A DNA stretch of 39,504 nt from a virus: positions 1-39,504 of the IMG/VR virus record IMGVR_UViG_3300023184_000269, one strand, 5' to 3'. The notes below the pieces were generated by a model. It was not told the origin of the DNA and did no database searches. It was given only the letters and a program-made list of their open reading frames with translations. Positions within the stretch are counted from its first letter, which is position 1. Every line of letters begins with the position of its first letter. Below, piece by piece: positions 15,385 through 23,611 of this stretch. A program made the position numbers and the translations under genes.

Positions 15385-15662
15385 CACCATTCTCTCGACA
15401 TTTTGGTCTTGTGACCAGTCTTAATGGTGTTTCCAGGTATGGTTTCTTTCATACGATTGATGACATACTTCTCAAATGTGGAGTCGGCCTTACCAGTTCC
15501 TGGTGTGTCCATACGCATACCATCACCAAAACCTGGAATGCCGTCTGGTGCAAAGTATCGTTCTAAGTGGGAATTGTTTAGTTTAAACTCATCATACTCT
15601 GCAAGGCGCATCGTATGTTCTTCTATTTCACCTGAATTCTTATTCAAAAATGTATAAATCAT
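15384..15662 (-). CDS. FmdB-like small phage protein without zinc ribbon
   Basis: 92 residues. YTFLNKNSGEIEEHTM and a later EKYVINRMKETIPGNTI match small phage proteins with a start like FmdB regulators (YxFxNxxTGE) that lack the CxxC zinc knuckle; none is visible here. Function unknown. It overlaps the upstream gene by 4 bp. Confidence 0.7.
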   Translation of the reverse strand: MIYTFLNKNSGEIEEHTMRLAEYDEFKLNNSHLERYFAPDGIPGFGDGMRMDTPGTGKADSTFEKYVINRMKETIPGNTIKTGHKTKMSREW

Positions 15663-16213
15663 GCGGTTTGAAACCAGCTTGGTACTGGTCGTGAGTTAAA
15701 TTTTCCTTGCCATGAAGCAAGGTGCGTCTTATTATTTATATAGTAATTGCGGTAAGACTTGATGGAATCACCTGCCACTTTTACATCATCAGGCATAGCA
15801 GGTGTTGGTTCTGTGAAACCTATACCTTTAGGTATGTTTGTTGGTGGTGTGTATAGTGATTCAATCAATTTTTCGCAGGCATGGTTTTTACCATAACGAT
15901 ATGTATATTCTTTCATCAGTTCAATGAACATAGTATACAACCACTCATAGTTTTCATAAGACTTTCTCACCCAAATTGCTGAAGGATGATTGATATGTGT
16001 AGCAACATAGAGCTCAGACTCACGGCCGTCAGAAAGAACATATCTGCTTTGTTTTCGACCAGTTTCAGAGAGGCCAACAGACAAAGTGCCATCAAGAACA
16101 CGATGAGCAGTAGAAAGTAATTGAGCATATTCGAGGATCATTTTGATACAATGTTTGTCGTTATGCATTTCTGCACACACTTTTGGGTCATTGTGAAGGT
16201 AAAAAATGTTCAT
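15659..16213 (-). CDS. Conserved phage protein of unknown function
   Basis: 184 residues, beginning MNIFYLHNDPKVCAEMHNDKHCIKMILE, followed by AQLLSTAHRVLDG and THINHPSAIWVRKSYENYEWL. This N-terminal pattern (xxDxHxxKMxxE) is familiar from many phage genomes, but I know no proven function. No signal or membrane segment. A late-type octamer lies inside the gene at 15733. Confidence 0.75.
   Translation of the reverse strand: MNIFYLHNDPKVCAEMHNDKHCIKMILEYAQLLSTAHRVLDGTLSVGLSETGRKQSRYVLSDGRESELYVATHINHPSAIWVRKSYENYEWLYTMFIELMKEYTYRYGKNHACEKLIESLYTPPTNIPKGIGFTEPTPAMPDDVKVAGDSIKSYRNYYINNKTHLASWQGKFNSRPVPSWFQTA
15733..15740 (-). promoter_or_regulatory. T4-type late promoter octamer TATAAATA (intragenic)
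   Basis: Exact TATAAATA on the minus strand, ~70 bp upstream of the FmdB-like gene at 15662. It could drive that gene, phoH and the downstream modification cluster late in infection. It lies inside a coding region, so chance occurrence is possible. Confidence 0.45.
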
Positions 16214-16497
16214 GTTAACATCCTAATTAAACCAAATGTGTCAATAGCTGTTAACAGTAAATAGTTAGCCAGCATACCAAATGATTTCCGAGTATAAGCA
16301 GCCCAAGCGTACAGAGCACAACCAGTAATCCACACAGGATACAGAGCAAGTAGAGGGGGAGATGGTACAGTGAGTGCCATGGTAATTGAGCAACCAATAC
16401 TAATAGCCCAACCGAGCAACTCAATAACAAAACGAATGTGATTACTGCGCCAATCATCTTTAATCCATTGAATTGTCGGTGCGAATAGTTGCTGCAT
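16210..16497 (-). CDS. Small membrane protein
   Basis: 95 residues from the ATG at 16497, chosen for its AGGA RBS; an ATG four codons earlier is possible. About three hydrophobic segments (ELLGWAISIGCSITMALTV, LLALYPVWITGCALYAWAAY, MLANYLLLTAIDTFGLIRM). Function unknown; overlaps both neighbours. Confidence 0.65.
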   Translation of the reverse strand: MQQLFAPTIQWIKDDWRSNHIRFVIELLGWAISIGCSITMALTVPSPPLLALYPVWITGCALYAWAAYTRKSFGMLANYLLLTAIDTFGLIRMLT

Positions 16498-16687
16498 AAT
16501 ATTCCTCATCTGGTATCACATCTAATGTGCCGTTAATTGTAAAACCACAACCACGCAAGAACATAGAAAATTCTTCTAGAATATCTTCCAGTGTTTCACC
16601 TTCAAATTCCATATTGATTTTTGTTCCTGGTCGTCTGTCGGTCAATGACAAGTAATTGTAATGTTGGCCTGTCAATTCAAATTTCAT
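16460..16687 (-). CDS. Small acidic phage protein
   Basis: 75 residues (MKFELTGQHYNYLSLTDRRP..., then TLEDILEEFSMFLRGCGFTI). Soluble alpha/beta type with RGCGFxI motif seen in small phage proteins; function unknown. RBS is weak. Overlaps the membrane protein gene by 38 bp. Confidence 0.65.
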   Translation of the reverse strand: MKFELTGQHYNYLSLTDRRPGTKINMEFEGETLEDILEEFSMFLRGCGFTINGTLDVIPDEEYYAATIRTDNSMD

Positions 16688-16689
16688 TT

Positions 16690-16998
16690 TTATTCACCAA
16701 ATTTAGGAATTTCAATTTCTTCTGATTTTTTAGTTTTCTTTGTAGTTTCAGATGATGTAGAAACTTTAGGAAAACGGCGTTCAATATCTTCTACTGTTAC
16801 AGTCTGCATAGCGAATTGTCTGAACAAATCATAACTGTCGGAAACTTTCATGGCATTTTTAGAATTCATACCTGCACCATCAAGCGTAAACAATGCACAT
16901 CCACCATTAGCCAATGGTGCAATTTCAATAATGTGGTCCAAATTAATAATAACAGGACAACCTTTTTCAATAGAATTGACTTCAACAAATAAACTCAT
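16690..16998 (-). CDS. Small protein with FlbD-like beta fold, unknown
   Basis: 102 residues. VNSIEKGCPVIINLDHIIEIAPLANGGCALFTLDG followed by VSDSYDLFRQF resembles the short beta-sheet pattern of FlbD-type proteins (FVLNADLI...ITLTNG...). The C-terminus is a Lys/Ser-rich linker. Function unknown. Confidence 0.65.
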   Translation of the reverse strand: MSLFVEVNSIEKGCPVIINLDHIIEIAPLANGGCALFTLDGAGMNSKNAMKVSDSYDLFRQFAMQTVTVEDIERRFPKVSTSSETTKKTKKSEEIEIPKFGE

Positions 16999-17007
16999 AG
17001 TGACTCC

Positions 17008-17262
17008 TTATTTCTTATCACAATCAGCCACACGAATTAAATATACTGTTTGCTCTGTGTGTGGACGTACAAAGAAACATTCACCTTTAATCGACCATAC
17101 AAGGTGGTTTTGAATACCATCTTTAAAGTCTTTTAATACATCTACTGTTGGTGTAGGTCTGGTGACAATTGCCAACATAAACAATAAAATGCCAACAACC
17201 ATTAGTATGTAACCAACGAGTTTCACATAATTTTCTTTTAACCAAAGTAACCAAGTTTTCAT
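17008..17262 (-). CDS. Small single-pass membrane protein
   Basis: 84 residues with one strong membrane segment (LVGYILMVVGILLFMLAIV, about 14-32) after a basic N-terminus, then a soluble C-terminal domain with two cysteines (ECFFVR, ADCDKK), possibly periplasmic. It overlaps the next upstream gene by 4 bp. Unknown function. Confidence 0.65.
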   Translation of the reverse strand: MKTWLLWLKENYVKLVGYILMVVGILLFMLAIVTRPTPTVDVLKDFKDGIQNHLVWSIKGECFFVRPHTEQTVYLIRVADCDKK

Positions 17263-17501
17263 ATTTTTCCTAATTGTAAAAGTAGATTATACACTGCGGT
17301 GCCAATTAAGGCAACTGCACCTATAAAGAATGCTAGTTTGACGGATTCTTCTTGATAATATTCAACTTCATGTTTAATCATATCTCGTTGCGCCAGGATC
17401 ATTGGTGGTGCTTCTCGTTCACCACCTAACATATAGACAGTCTTTTCAGATTCTTTCAACCTACGCAAGGCTGACACATAATGTATAAAACTCATCATCA
17501 T
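17259..17501 (-). CDS. Small membrane protein
   Basis: 80 residues from the ATG at 17501, which overlaps the preceding stop (TAATG). Soluble helical N-terminal part and a C-terminal membrane segment (LAFFIGAVALIGTAVYNLLL). Unknown function. Confidence 0.6.
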   Translation of the reverse strand: MMMSFIHYVSALRRLKESEKTVYMLGGEREAPPMILAQRDMIKHEVEYYQEESVKLAFFIGAVALIGTAVYNLLLQLGKI

Positions 17502-17686
17502 TAACAAGTCACCTTATATGGTGGTGCATAAGGGTCTGGTTGATATGGTGCAGGTCGTGACGCAAGGTGATGCACCAGTGCTCTCAGTGCTTCATTTTCT
17601 TTTTGTAAAGCATCCAATCTTTCTTTTGCATGTTTTACTGCCTCAGTTAAAACTGTTAACTCTTTCACAATTTCTTCTTTTTTCAT
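17501..17686 (-). CDS. Small coiled-coil protein
   Basis: 61 residues from the ATG at 17686 (MKKEEIVKELTVL...). Heptad-like helix up to LHALVHHLA-type residues (KERLDALQKENEALRALVHH), then a Pro/Tyr-rich tail. The upstream in-frame extension overlaps the previous gene and is not used. Function unknown. Confidence 0.65.
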   Translation of the reverse strand: MKKEEIVKELTVLTEAVKHAKERLDALQKENEALRALVHHLASRPAPYQPDPYAPPYKVTC

Positions 17687-17687
17687 A

Positions 17688-18350
17688 TTAGTCCCACAGT
17701 GCTTGATAATATTTGCCGAACAAACGCAAACCATTAGTGATGCGTTCTTGGTGTTTGTTGCGAGCTTCCCAATCTATCTCATATGTATGATTTGGACCAT
17801 GGCGCATTTCAGTAAACTTGTTTTTACCTTTCGGTACTTCATTACCTTCTTCATCAACAGGCACAAAATTGTAATCGGCCACACCAGAACAATATTGTTG
17901 TTCCCAATCATTATCTGGTTGTAGTTGTTCAAACGTCCAAATCAATTCATCCATTACCCAATCCCAACGTTTGAAGTGATTGGCGTCTGTGTCCCATTCA
18001 TTTTCTTTTGGTGGTGCTGAGGTAGACTTCAATTCTTCTGGCACATCATTATCATCAACATTAGGCGAACCATGTTTCGTGGCGTGCAACTGTTTCAACA
18101 TTGGAAGAATAATTGGTGACAATGTGCCATCCATATTCCATGTATCCCATCTGTCGAGTTTTACATAACGAATTTGTGGATGAATAAAGTCCATGAATTT
18201 CATGTATGCGGTTGACAATGGCATTAGACGATTGGACCACTTTTCGATGATTGGTTCATCATAGTCAATCTCACGCCAAAAGAAAATCTTCTCCAAAATT
18301 GTATATGGAGAAATCCAGTGGTTACGATAATTTGAGAAATAAACTTTCAT
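17688..18350 (-). CDS. Conserved phage protein of unknown function
   Basis: 220 residues, Trp- and Tyr-rich (SNYRNHWISPYTILEKIFFWREIDY; VKLDRWDTWNMDGTLSPIILPMLKQL). The DTWNMDGTLSPIILPMLKQL segment is familiar from T4-like phages of aquatic bacteria. No known function. Four-base overlap with the epimerase gene. Confidence 0.75.
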   Translation of the reverse strand: MKVYFSNYRNHWISPYTILEKIFFWREIDYDEPIIEKWSNRLMPLSTAYMKFMDFIHPQIRYVKLDRWDTWNMDGTLSPIILPMLKQLHATKHGSPNVDDNDVPEELKSTSAPPKENEWDTDANHFKRWDWVMDELIWTFEQLQPDNDWEQQYCSGVADYNFVPVDEEGNEVPKGKNKFTEMRHGPNHTYEIDWEARNKHQERITNGLRLFGKYYQALWD

Positions 18351-19168
18351 ACTTTTAACATTTGTTCCAGTGTAAAAACTTTTTGCATATACGGCGACAC
18401 ATCATGCAAAACAGAATGTTCTAAGTCACCTGCTCTACGTGGCATCACATTTACTTTAAAATCACAATCATTCACCTTTTTGAATGTATCTATGGTTTGT
18501 TGTACTGTGTAACCTTGGCCGCTGCCTAGGTTTTCCAAGAGGATATTTGAAGGTCGTCTAATAGCAAGTTTAATGGCCTCGCATATTTCAAGTACGTGTA
18601 TATAATCACGAACTGCGGTACCATCAAGTGTATCATAATCATTACCATATAAATTGAACTCACCTGTTTCTCTCGCTTTCATTAAATTGTACATCAAACC
18701 ATCATGGTTCGTTGGATCAATTCCGTATGCAGAACCAATAACGTTGTAGAACCTGAAAATTGTTTGGTCTTTGTTAGTTAACGTGCAATAATTACGAACA
18801 ATCGTTTCAGTAATCTTTTTTGATATTGCATATGGGCTATCACCACCAACGGCTGCGCCAGTAGATGCAAAGATGAAATGGTCAAAACTCACACGTTCTA
18901 AAAGATTCATGGTACCACCAACATTTGTTTGGTAGTAACGCATCGGCCATTTTACAGAATCACCGACATTCACTAATCCAGCCAAATGAACCACAACATC
19001 ATAGTGGTCATCTAAACAAACCATGTTATCAATGTCTTGTTGTATAAATTTTTCTGCCAGTTGTGGTTTGAACACACGATCCAAACCAACAACATATTCA
19101 TTACTCAGCACCTGACAAAGGTGTTGACCAATGTAACCAGAACTACCGGTGATTAGAACCTTCTTCAT
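18347..19168 (-). CDS. NAD-dependent sugar epimerase (GalE-like, extended SDR)
   Basis: 273 residues. NAD-binding GSSGYIG at 8-14, the acidic Asp30 end of beta-2, HLAGLVNV, ASTGAAVGG and catalytic YAISK (Tyr113, Lys117) are extended short-chain dehydrogenase hallmarks; LDGTAVRDYIHV and NLGSGQGYTVQ are typical of UDP-glucose/galactose 4-epimerases. It is shorter than bacterial GalE (~338). Probably interconverts nucleotide sugars to alter DNA glucosylation, host glycans or virion glycans; the window does not decide which. Confidence 0.85.
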   Translation of the reverse strand: MKKVLITGSSGYIGQHLCQVLSNEYVVGLDRVFKPQLAEKFIQQDIDNMVCLDDHYDVVVHLAGLVNVGDSVKWPMRYYQTNVGGTMNLLERVSFDHFIFASTGAAVGGDSPYAISKKITETIVRNYCTLTNKDQTIFRFYNVIGSAYGIDPTNHDGLMYNLMKARETGEFNLYGNDYDTLDGTAVRDYIHVLEICEAIKLAIRRPSNILLENLGSGQGYTVQQTIDTFKKVNDCDFKVNVMPRRAGDLEHSVLHDVSPYMQKVFTLEQMLKV

Positions 19169-19449
19169 TCTTTGTAATCAATAGAGTTGATTGATTTCAT
19201 TTTGTCGGCAATGTCCCAATTCTTACAGTAATCGTTATCTGCGTCAAACAATTTTAAATAATCTTTTGCCGACAATTCACGACTAGAAACAATCACCTCA
19301 TCAATATGATGTTGTGAGAATTCTTTGAAAGAATCTTTGCCAATTTCCATAATGAATTCATCATGTGCATGAGATTCTTCACGAGCCTCAACTACATAAC
19401 GCATACGAAACATTGATACAGTTTCAACCAGATACAGTTTCTTTTCCAT
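19165..19449 (-). CDS. Small protein of unknown function
   Basis: 94 residues from ATG 19449 (MEKKLYLVETVSMFRMRYVVEAREES), preferred over an upstream in-frame start that would overlap the previous gene by more than 120 bp. The first half looks like a small beta domain also seen in phage proteins (YxVEARxExHAxD). Function unknown; overlaps the epimerase by 4 bp. Confidence 0.7.
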   Translation of the reverse strand: MEKKLYLVETVSMFRMRYVVEAREESHAHDEFIMEIGKDSFKEFSQHHIDEVIVSSRELSAKDYLKLFDADNDYCKNWDIADKMKSINSIDYKE

Positions 19450-19687
19450 CTTCTTGCACTCCAAAAAGTTTATCAATTTCATACAAACACACATTGGCCA
19501 ACTCGGTGGCTGGCCATTTGTGCTGACTGGCATATTTTCTATTTTGCACAATCACATTCATACACTCTATAGCAACATATTTCACCAATGAATTGATGGC
19601 ATTTTGTTGATAAGAATCCATTTCGTCCCAACAACCTTGGGCTGTCATACCGGAACAATACATCAAGTGTTCAATTTTATCGGTCAT
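19424..19687 (-). CDS. Small protein of unknown function
   Basis: 87 residues (MTDKIEHLMYCSGMTAQGCWDEMDSY...), helical, with no signal or motif I recognise. It abuts the metallophosphoesterase stop and overlaps the next gene by 26 bp. Confidence 0.65.
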   Translation of the reverse strand: MTDKIEHLMYCSGMTAQGCWDEMDSYQQNAINSLVKYVAIECMNVIVQNRKYASQHKWPATELANVCLYEIDKLFGVQEDGKETVSG

Positions 19688-20613
19688 TAAATCTCCACAT
19701 ATTTCAATTGGAATCTATCAGCACGGTCTTCGTATGCATCATAACCACGAGGGTTACAAACCACACGAGTGGAACCAACCATATAATCAAAATCTTCATG
19801 TGTATGACCATGAGTCCACAATTTGATTTGTGGATGATCCATGATGAATTCATCTAATGCAGTACTGTAACCACCATTCATAATCACTTCATCCGCATAA
19901 CGAGGATGTGTTGATTGTTTGCTTGGTGCGTGGTGACCCACAACAACAAACTTTTCATCAAACTTACCTTCAATCATTATACGAATGTAGTCCAACATTT
20001 TTTTATGGTCTTCAACCGCATCTTCCGGTGAAAAAGTAGCAACACGGGTTTTGAATTCGAAACCATCCTCAACCAATGAGTTTATTTCACCAATTTTCTG
20101 CATAATGTATTCACCATTCTCATCTTTTTTGTAGATTGGTGCTTTATAGTTAACGACACGGTTACTATTATCCACACAACGGAAGTCGTTCATCATGCCT
20201 TTTATGTGCAACAATGTGATTGGATCCTCATTGTTCATATCAGTCCACAATGTACCACCGATGAATTTAACATCACCAATCTGTACCATCTGTTTATCTA
20301 AGATATGAAGATTAACCAAATAACCAAGCTTATCACGAAGCCTTCCAATAGTATCCCTAAAATCACCGTGATAATGTTCATGGTTTCCAACGATGTAGAT
20401 AACATGAGGGAATCTAGCACAGCATTCTTGAAAGAATTGATGCCATGTTTCAGAACGGCCAAAACGGTCAGCAAGCGCATATTCGTCCCTATTATTTAAA
20501 TCTTTAGCAACACAGATATCACCGCCAAGAATAAGCACATTAGCACCTTCGGTATTGTCGAGGCTGATAGTACCAAATTCTAGGTGAATATCTGAACAAA
20601 CTGCAATCTTCAT
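19687..20613 (-). CDS. Calcineurin-like metallophosphoesterase
   Basis: 308 residues with all family metal motifs: SDIHLE (7-12), GGDIC (30-34), GNHEH (76-80), VVGHHAP and WTHGHTHEDFD. It hydrolyses phosphoesters with two metals; substrate unknown (nucleotide or nucleic acid ends are possible). First gene behind a consensus promoter at 20636-20664. Confidence 0.9.
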   Translation of the reverse strand: MKIAVCSDIHLEFGTISLDNTEGANVLILGGDICVAKDLNNRDEYALADRFGRSETWHQFFQECCARFPHVIYIVGNHEHYHGDFRDTIGRLRDKLGYLVNLHILDKQMVQIGDVKFIGGTLWTDMNNEDPITLLHIKGMMNDFRCVDNSNRVVNYKAPIYKKDENGEYIMQKIGEINSLVEDGFEFKTRVATFSPEDAVEDHKKMLDYIRIMIEGKFDEKFVVVGHHAPSKQSTHPRYADEVIMNGGYSTALDEFIMDHPQIKLWTHGHTHEDFDYMVGSTRVVCNPRGYDAYEDRADRFQLKYVEI

Positions 20614-20635
20614 AGTATTATTTCCTTATGGTGAT

Positions 20636-20664
20636 ATTATAACATGGGTAGTTATATATGTCAA
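20636..20664 (-). promoter_or_regulatory. Perfect consensus sigma70 promoter for the phosphoesterase operon
   Basis: TTGACA (20659-20664), 17-bp spacer, TATAAT (20636-20641), overlapping the end of the upstream gene. Confidence 0.85.
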
Positions 20665-20981
20665 GCCACACTGTTGTTTAATTGCGACAAACGTAGGATC
20701 CTTACCTGGTCATCAGGTACAGCAAATAACCTTGCTCTGAAATAGTGTTTGCCTTCAATATGGTTTTCCATTTTTGTAAATTCAACACTTTTGGTTTCCA
20801 TTATTTTATCCATCAAGTTTGCAATCAACTGTTTTTTTATTTCAAATGAAAAATCATCTGGAACAATATGCATCAACTCATAATCACTCATAATTATTTG
20901 AGATATAATCATGTTGCCTTTGATGGCATATTCCATTTCTTTAATATCAATAGGCAAATTCCATGGGTCAATGATAGCCAT
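20661..20981 (-). CDS. Small protein of unknown function
   Basis: 106 residues; start MAIIDPWNLPIDIKEMEYAI. Soluble, helical middle (FEIKKQLIANLMDKIMETK) and a C-terminal arginine-rich strand. No recognised domain. Overlaps the upstream gene by 14 bp. Confidence 0.65.
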   Translation of the reverse strand: MAIIDPWNLPIDIKEMEYAIKGNMIISQIIMSDYELMHIVPDDFSFEIKKQLIANLMDKIMETKSVEFTKMENHIEGKHYFRARLFAVPDDQVRILRLSQLNNSVA

Positions 20982-21183
20982 CTTTTTCTCTAAGTGTTTT
21001 TTCTAAACAAGGCAACAACATCAACAAGGTGTCGGTATTGCCGGAGTCTTTGGCCAAACAAACCATTCTAGCCATAAAAACACCGGCAACCTCAGAGAAA
21101 CCTACATTGTGATTTTTTACCACTTTGTAAAGAAAATCATCAAAATCCTCAGTGAGTGTAATGATTTCTTCGTTGGTCATCAT
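20968..21183 (-). CDS. Small helical protein of unknown function
   Basis: 71 residues, all-helical (FDDFLYKVVKNHNVGFSEVAGVFMARMVCLAK). No recognised family. Four-base overlap with the acidic protein gene upstream. Confidence 0.65.
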   Translation of the reverse strand: MMTNEEIITLTEDFDDFLYKVVKNHNVGFSEVAGVFMARMVCLAKDSGNTDTLLMLLPCLEKTLREKDGYH

Positions 21184-21560
21184 TCATCAATTCTTTCGAA
21201 TTCAGGATCACAATCAATGATACATTCGGATTCTGTATTAGTCCAGCCATGTTCTTCCAAATCCATCCATGAATTTTCTTCCAAGAATTCTTCTAGCCAT
21301 TCACGGGTTTCTTCATCACATTCATCCATGTCATGTTCTTCCCAACAACCATCAGTCATTTCAATCATTTCAACATCATAACCACAATCCCACAAGTCAG
21401 CGCCAGCTGTAATTTCTGGTGGATTATCATCTTCGGTTTCGCAGGTGAATTCACCCCAACGCCAACCGGTTTCAATCATAACCTTATTGCCATCTTTGAC
21501 AAAGTACATACGTTCAATAAGGGATTTTTTCCATGTAGGTTTAATAGACCAGAGTGCCAT
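21180..21560 (-). CDS. Very acidic phage protein
   Basis: 126 residues with a strongly acidic C-terminal half (CWEEHDMDECDEETREWLEE). N-terminal MALWSIKPTWKKSLIERMYFVK is basic and aromatic. Such acidic proteins can be DNA mimics, but nothing here proves it. One-base overlap with the next upstream gene. Confidence 0.65.
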   Translation of the reverse strand: MALWSIKPTWKKSLIERMYFVKDGNKVMIETGWRWGEFTCETEDDNPPEITAGADLWDCGYDVEMIEMTDGCWEEHDMDECDEETREWLEEFLEENSWMDLEEHGWTNTESECIIDCDPEFERIDE

Positions 21561-21904
21561 TATTTTTTCTCCTGAATTGGTTCAATTTTAGGTTCTTCAT
21601 ATGTGATAGGTGCATGTTCCATTCTAATGCCACTAAATGCACCATTGAACGACATACGCAATGCATATAAAGGGAAAAAGATTAGAGCCAACATAATTGT
21701 AATAAAAACTCCGATTGCAACAAAAGTCTTTACATAAAAAATGTAAGTCACTTCAAGCATCAAGTTCCAAAATCCTGAGGTGCCAAAATTTTCTGTAGGG
21801 TCACCATCATTAAAGGTGCGAATGTGTTTGATGAATTGTTTATTCAAAATTTCTGTTTGATTGGTAAGAATATCAACAATACCACGGTACAAACTAATCA
21901 TCAT
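21560..21904 (-). CDS. Small membrane protein
   Basis: 114 residues with one broad hydrophobic region (TYIFYVKTFVAIGVFITIMLALIFFPLYAL) and a Pro/Glu-rich cytoplasmic-type C-terminus. Unknown function. Confidence 0.65.
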   Translation of the reverse strand: MMISLYRGIVDILTNQTEILNKQFIKHIRTFNDGDPTENFGTSGFWNLMLEVTYIFYVKTFVAIGVFITIMLALIFFPLYALRMSFNGAFSGIRMEHAPITYEEPKIEPIQEKK

Positions 21905-21948
21905 ACTTGCACCTCATATGTCACTTCCGATTTAACAATACTAACCAT
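21901..21948 (-). CDS. Possible 15-residue leader peptide
   Basis: ATG at 21948 with a good RBS (AGGAG), 15 codons (MVSIVKSEVTYEVQV), and a stop overlapping the downstream ATG. It may only couple translation of the next membrane protein. Speculative. Confidence 0.3.
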   Translation of the reverse strand: MVSIVKSEVTYEVQV

Positions 21949-21957
21949 ACTAACTCC

Positions 21958-22485
21958 TTATCTTAGTGTGTAGTGTGCAACAACAGCATTAGGTTTCTTT
22001 AATGCTTCAGCACGCCGTTGTTTATATTTTACATTGTCAACATCCAATAGTTTGACTTCTTCAACTTCACGTTTATTCCAAATAGCTTCACATTGAGCCT
22101 TTGTATAATCCGTAAATTGTAGGCAATCTTCAATGAAGTATTTACCATCATTTTCAGGTTTAGTCATCAATGGTTCTTTGTTGGCTGGTTGTGGATCCAC
22201 ACCTTCTTGAATCTTCTTTTCATTCAATTCAATATGAACAGGATTTTCAGGAACAATTACCTTCTCAATGATGATTTGCTCTTGCTCAACTTTAGGCACC
22301 ACTGGTGTTTTTGGTCTATGATTGGCCAAGACAACAACCGCAGCTAGAGCCATGGCACCAATGATGATTTGTTTCCACCAAAGGAAAAAAACAAGACCAA
22401 GAACAAACACACCAATGGCACCAAATACAATGATTTCCATTGTGTGTTGAGAAATACCAGAATCATTGACGATTTCGGAATACAT
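21958..22485 (-). CDS. Membrane-anchored protein with periplasmic-type domain
   Basis: 175 residues. Two adjacent hydrophobic stretches (IIVFGAIGVFVLGLVFFLWW and IIIGAMALAAVVVLA) near residues 18-55, then a charged, Pro-rich and helical region with two cysteines (EDCLQF, AQCEAIW). RBS AGGTGG. Lies directly downstream of a small lipoprotein gene, so an inner/outer membrane pair such as a spanin is possible but unproven. Confidence 0.65.
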   Translation of the reverse strand: MYSEIVNDSGISQHTMEIIVFGAIGVFVLGLVFFLWWKQIIIGAMALAAVVVLANHRPKTPVVPKVEQEQIIIEKVIVPENPVHIELNEKKIQEGVDPQPANKEPLMTKPENDGKYFIEDCLQFTDYTKAQCEAIWNKREVEEVKLLDVDNVKYKQRRAEALKKPNAVVAHYTLR

Positions 22486-22497
22486 TTAAACCACCTA

Positions 22498-22746
22498 TTA
22501 ACGAACGTTGTAAGTCTCACATTGAACAGAAACTGGATACATGATTGTGCCATGATCCGTTTTCTGCGGCAGTGATTGAATCACCGGACGCATCCTTGCG
22601 TCAATACAATCTTTGGACGCACGAATTACTTCAGCACGTTCAATGACTTTTGCTTTTTCGAAACCATCCAATTTGGGAGTTGAACACGCAGATATCACTA
22701 AAAAAAGAATAGTAAACATACCATATCTCAAAGTTTTGTTAAACAT
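22498..22746 (-). CDS. Small lipoprotein
   Basis: 82 residues from ATG 22746 (RBS AAGGA). Signal peptide MFNKTLRYGMFTILFLVISAC with a lipobox VISAC; the mature protein starts CSTPKLDG. It should be anchored to the outer membrane. Two other cysteines (DCIDAR, VQCETY) could form a disulfide. Candidate o-spanin or surface lipoprotein. Confidence 0.75.
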   Translation of the reverse strand: MFNKTLRYGMFTILFLVISACSTPKLDGFEKAKVIERAEVIRASKDCIDARMRPVIQSLPQKTDHGTIMYPVSVQCETYNVR

Positions 22747-22960
22747 TTTTAATCCTTTCAATTAACTGTGATGCTTCAGTAAAATTGGACACATCATCGG
22801 TGAATTCCATTTCCTGAATCATCAATTCAGCTTTTGCCATACGGATTAATTCTAATGCATAGGCAACATCATCGTTATCGGCTTGATCCAGCCATTCATC
22901 AAAACCCTCATTGGTTGTATTCATAATAAAATCCAGGTTGTCTCGGTCCCACTTATTCAT
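22739..22960 (-). CDS. Small acidic phage protein
   Basis: 73 residues (MNKWDRDNLDFIMNTTNEGFDEWLDQADNDDVAYALELI...). The DEWLDQADNDDVAYALELI phrase recalls small helical proteins of T4-like phages. Function unknown. Overlaps neighbours by 8 bp on both sides. Confidence 0.7.
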   Translation of the reverse strand: MNKWDRDNLDFIMNTTNEGFDEWLDQADNDDVAYALELIRMAKAELMIQEMEFTDDVSNFTEASQLIERIKNV

Positions 22961-23162
22961 TGAAGTTCACCTTAATACCATTCTCTTTGAATAAGATTCC
23001 AGCGAGACCAGTTAAACCCATTGATGTAATGAAACCAATCTCATTCACACCATTAACAGCGTGAATGAGGAATGCATTCCAACATAACATAACCAATAAT
23101 GAATTCAAACAAAGAGTGAATATAACAATCACTATTTGCATTGAAAATTTAGGCCAGTTCAT
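22953..23162 (-). CDS. Small two-pass membrane protein
   Basis: 69 residues from ATG 23162 (RBS GGAG). Hydrophobic segments MQIVIVIFTLCLNSLLVMLCW and a weaker Gly-rich one (GFITSMGLTGLAGILF). Unknown function; its topology is not unlike small holins, but there is no further support. Confidence 0.65.
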   Translation of the reverse strand: MNWPKFSMQIVIVIFTLCLNSLLVMLCWNAFLIHAVNGVNEIGFITSMGLTGLAGILFKENGIKVNFNE

Positions 23163-23191
23163 AACTTCTCCGTTTATAGTGGGACGAAGCA

Positions 23192-23515
23192 TTAGGCTTC
23201 AGCAGTTTCTGTAGTTGTTGGTTGTGCAACAGGTGTTGTTTTAGGTGCACCAACATAACGACCATTCTTATCAAACTCGGTATAATTAACCAACTGATAT
23301 GCTGTTACAGCACGGCCGGTTTTATGCACCTTGATGATACCGCCATCTTTGCGGATGTTATAGATGTTTGTGGATAAGCGATAGAGAACCGCTTCTTGAT
23401 CCGTGCCTTTGAAACAGGACTTAATCTCATCGGGAGATACAGGTTTACCTGACAAAAGGGTTACGGTGATTTTTTCGTGGCGATTTTGTTTGCCTGAGCG
23501 AACGGTGTTTGACAT
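23192..23515 (-). CDS. Putative winged-helix protein
   Basis: 107 residues from ATG 23515 (RBS AAAGGA). The central part (LLSGKPVSPDEIKSCF...EAVLYRLSTNIYNIRKDGGIIKVHKTGRAVTAYQLVN) has the helix-helix-beta pattern of a small winged-helix domain; the tail is Thr/Pro-rich. A DNA-binding regulator is possible. It has its own promoter. Confidence 0.6.
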   Translation of the reverse strand: MSNTVRSGKQNRHEKITVTLLSGKPVSPDEIKSCFKGTDQEAVLYRLSTNIYNIRKDGGIIKVHKTGRAVTAYQLVNYTEFDKNGRYVGAPKTTPVAQPTTTETAEA

Positions 23516-23559
23516 TTTAAGTCCTTTCAAAATTACATGATAAGAGTACCAACATATGA

Positions 23560-23588
23560 ATTATAACACAAAGATGGCATGTTGGCAA
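23560..23588 (-). promoter_or_regulatory. sigma70-like promoter (TTGCCA/TATAAT)
   Basis: TTGCCA (23583-23588), 17 bp, TATAAT (23560-23565), upstream of the winged-helix gene; no GAGTACT box. Confidence 0.75.
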
Positions 23589-23611
23589 CCATCCAGTGTT
23601 GTTTTTTTACA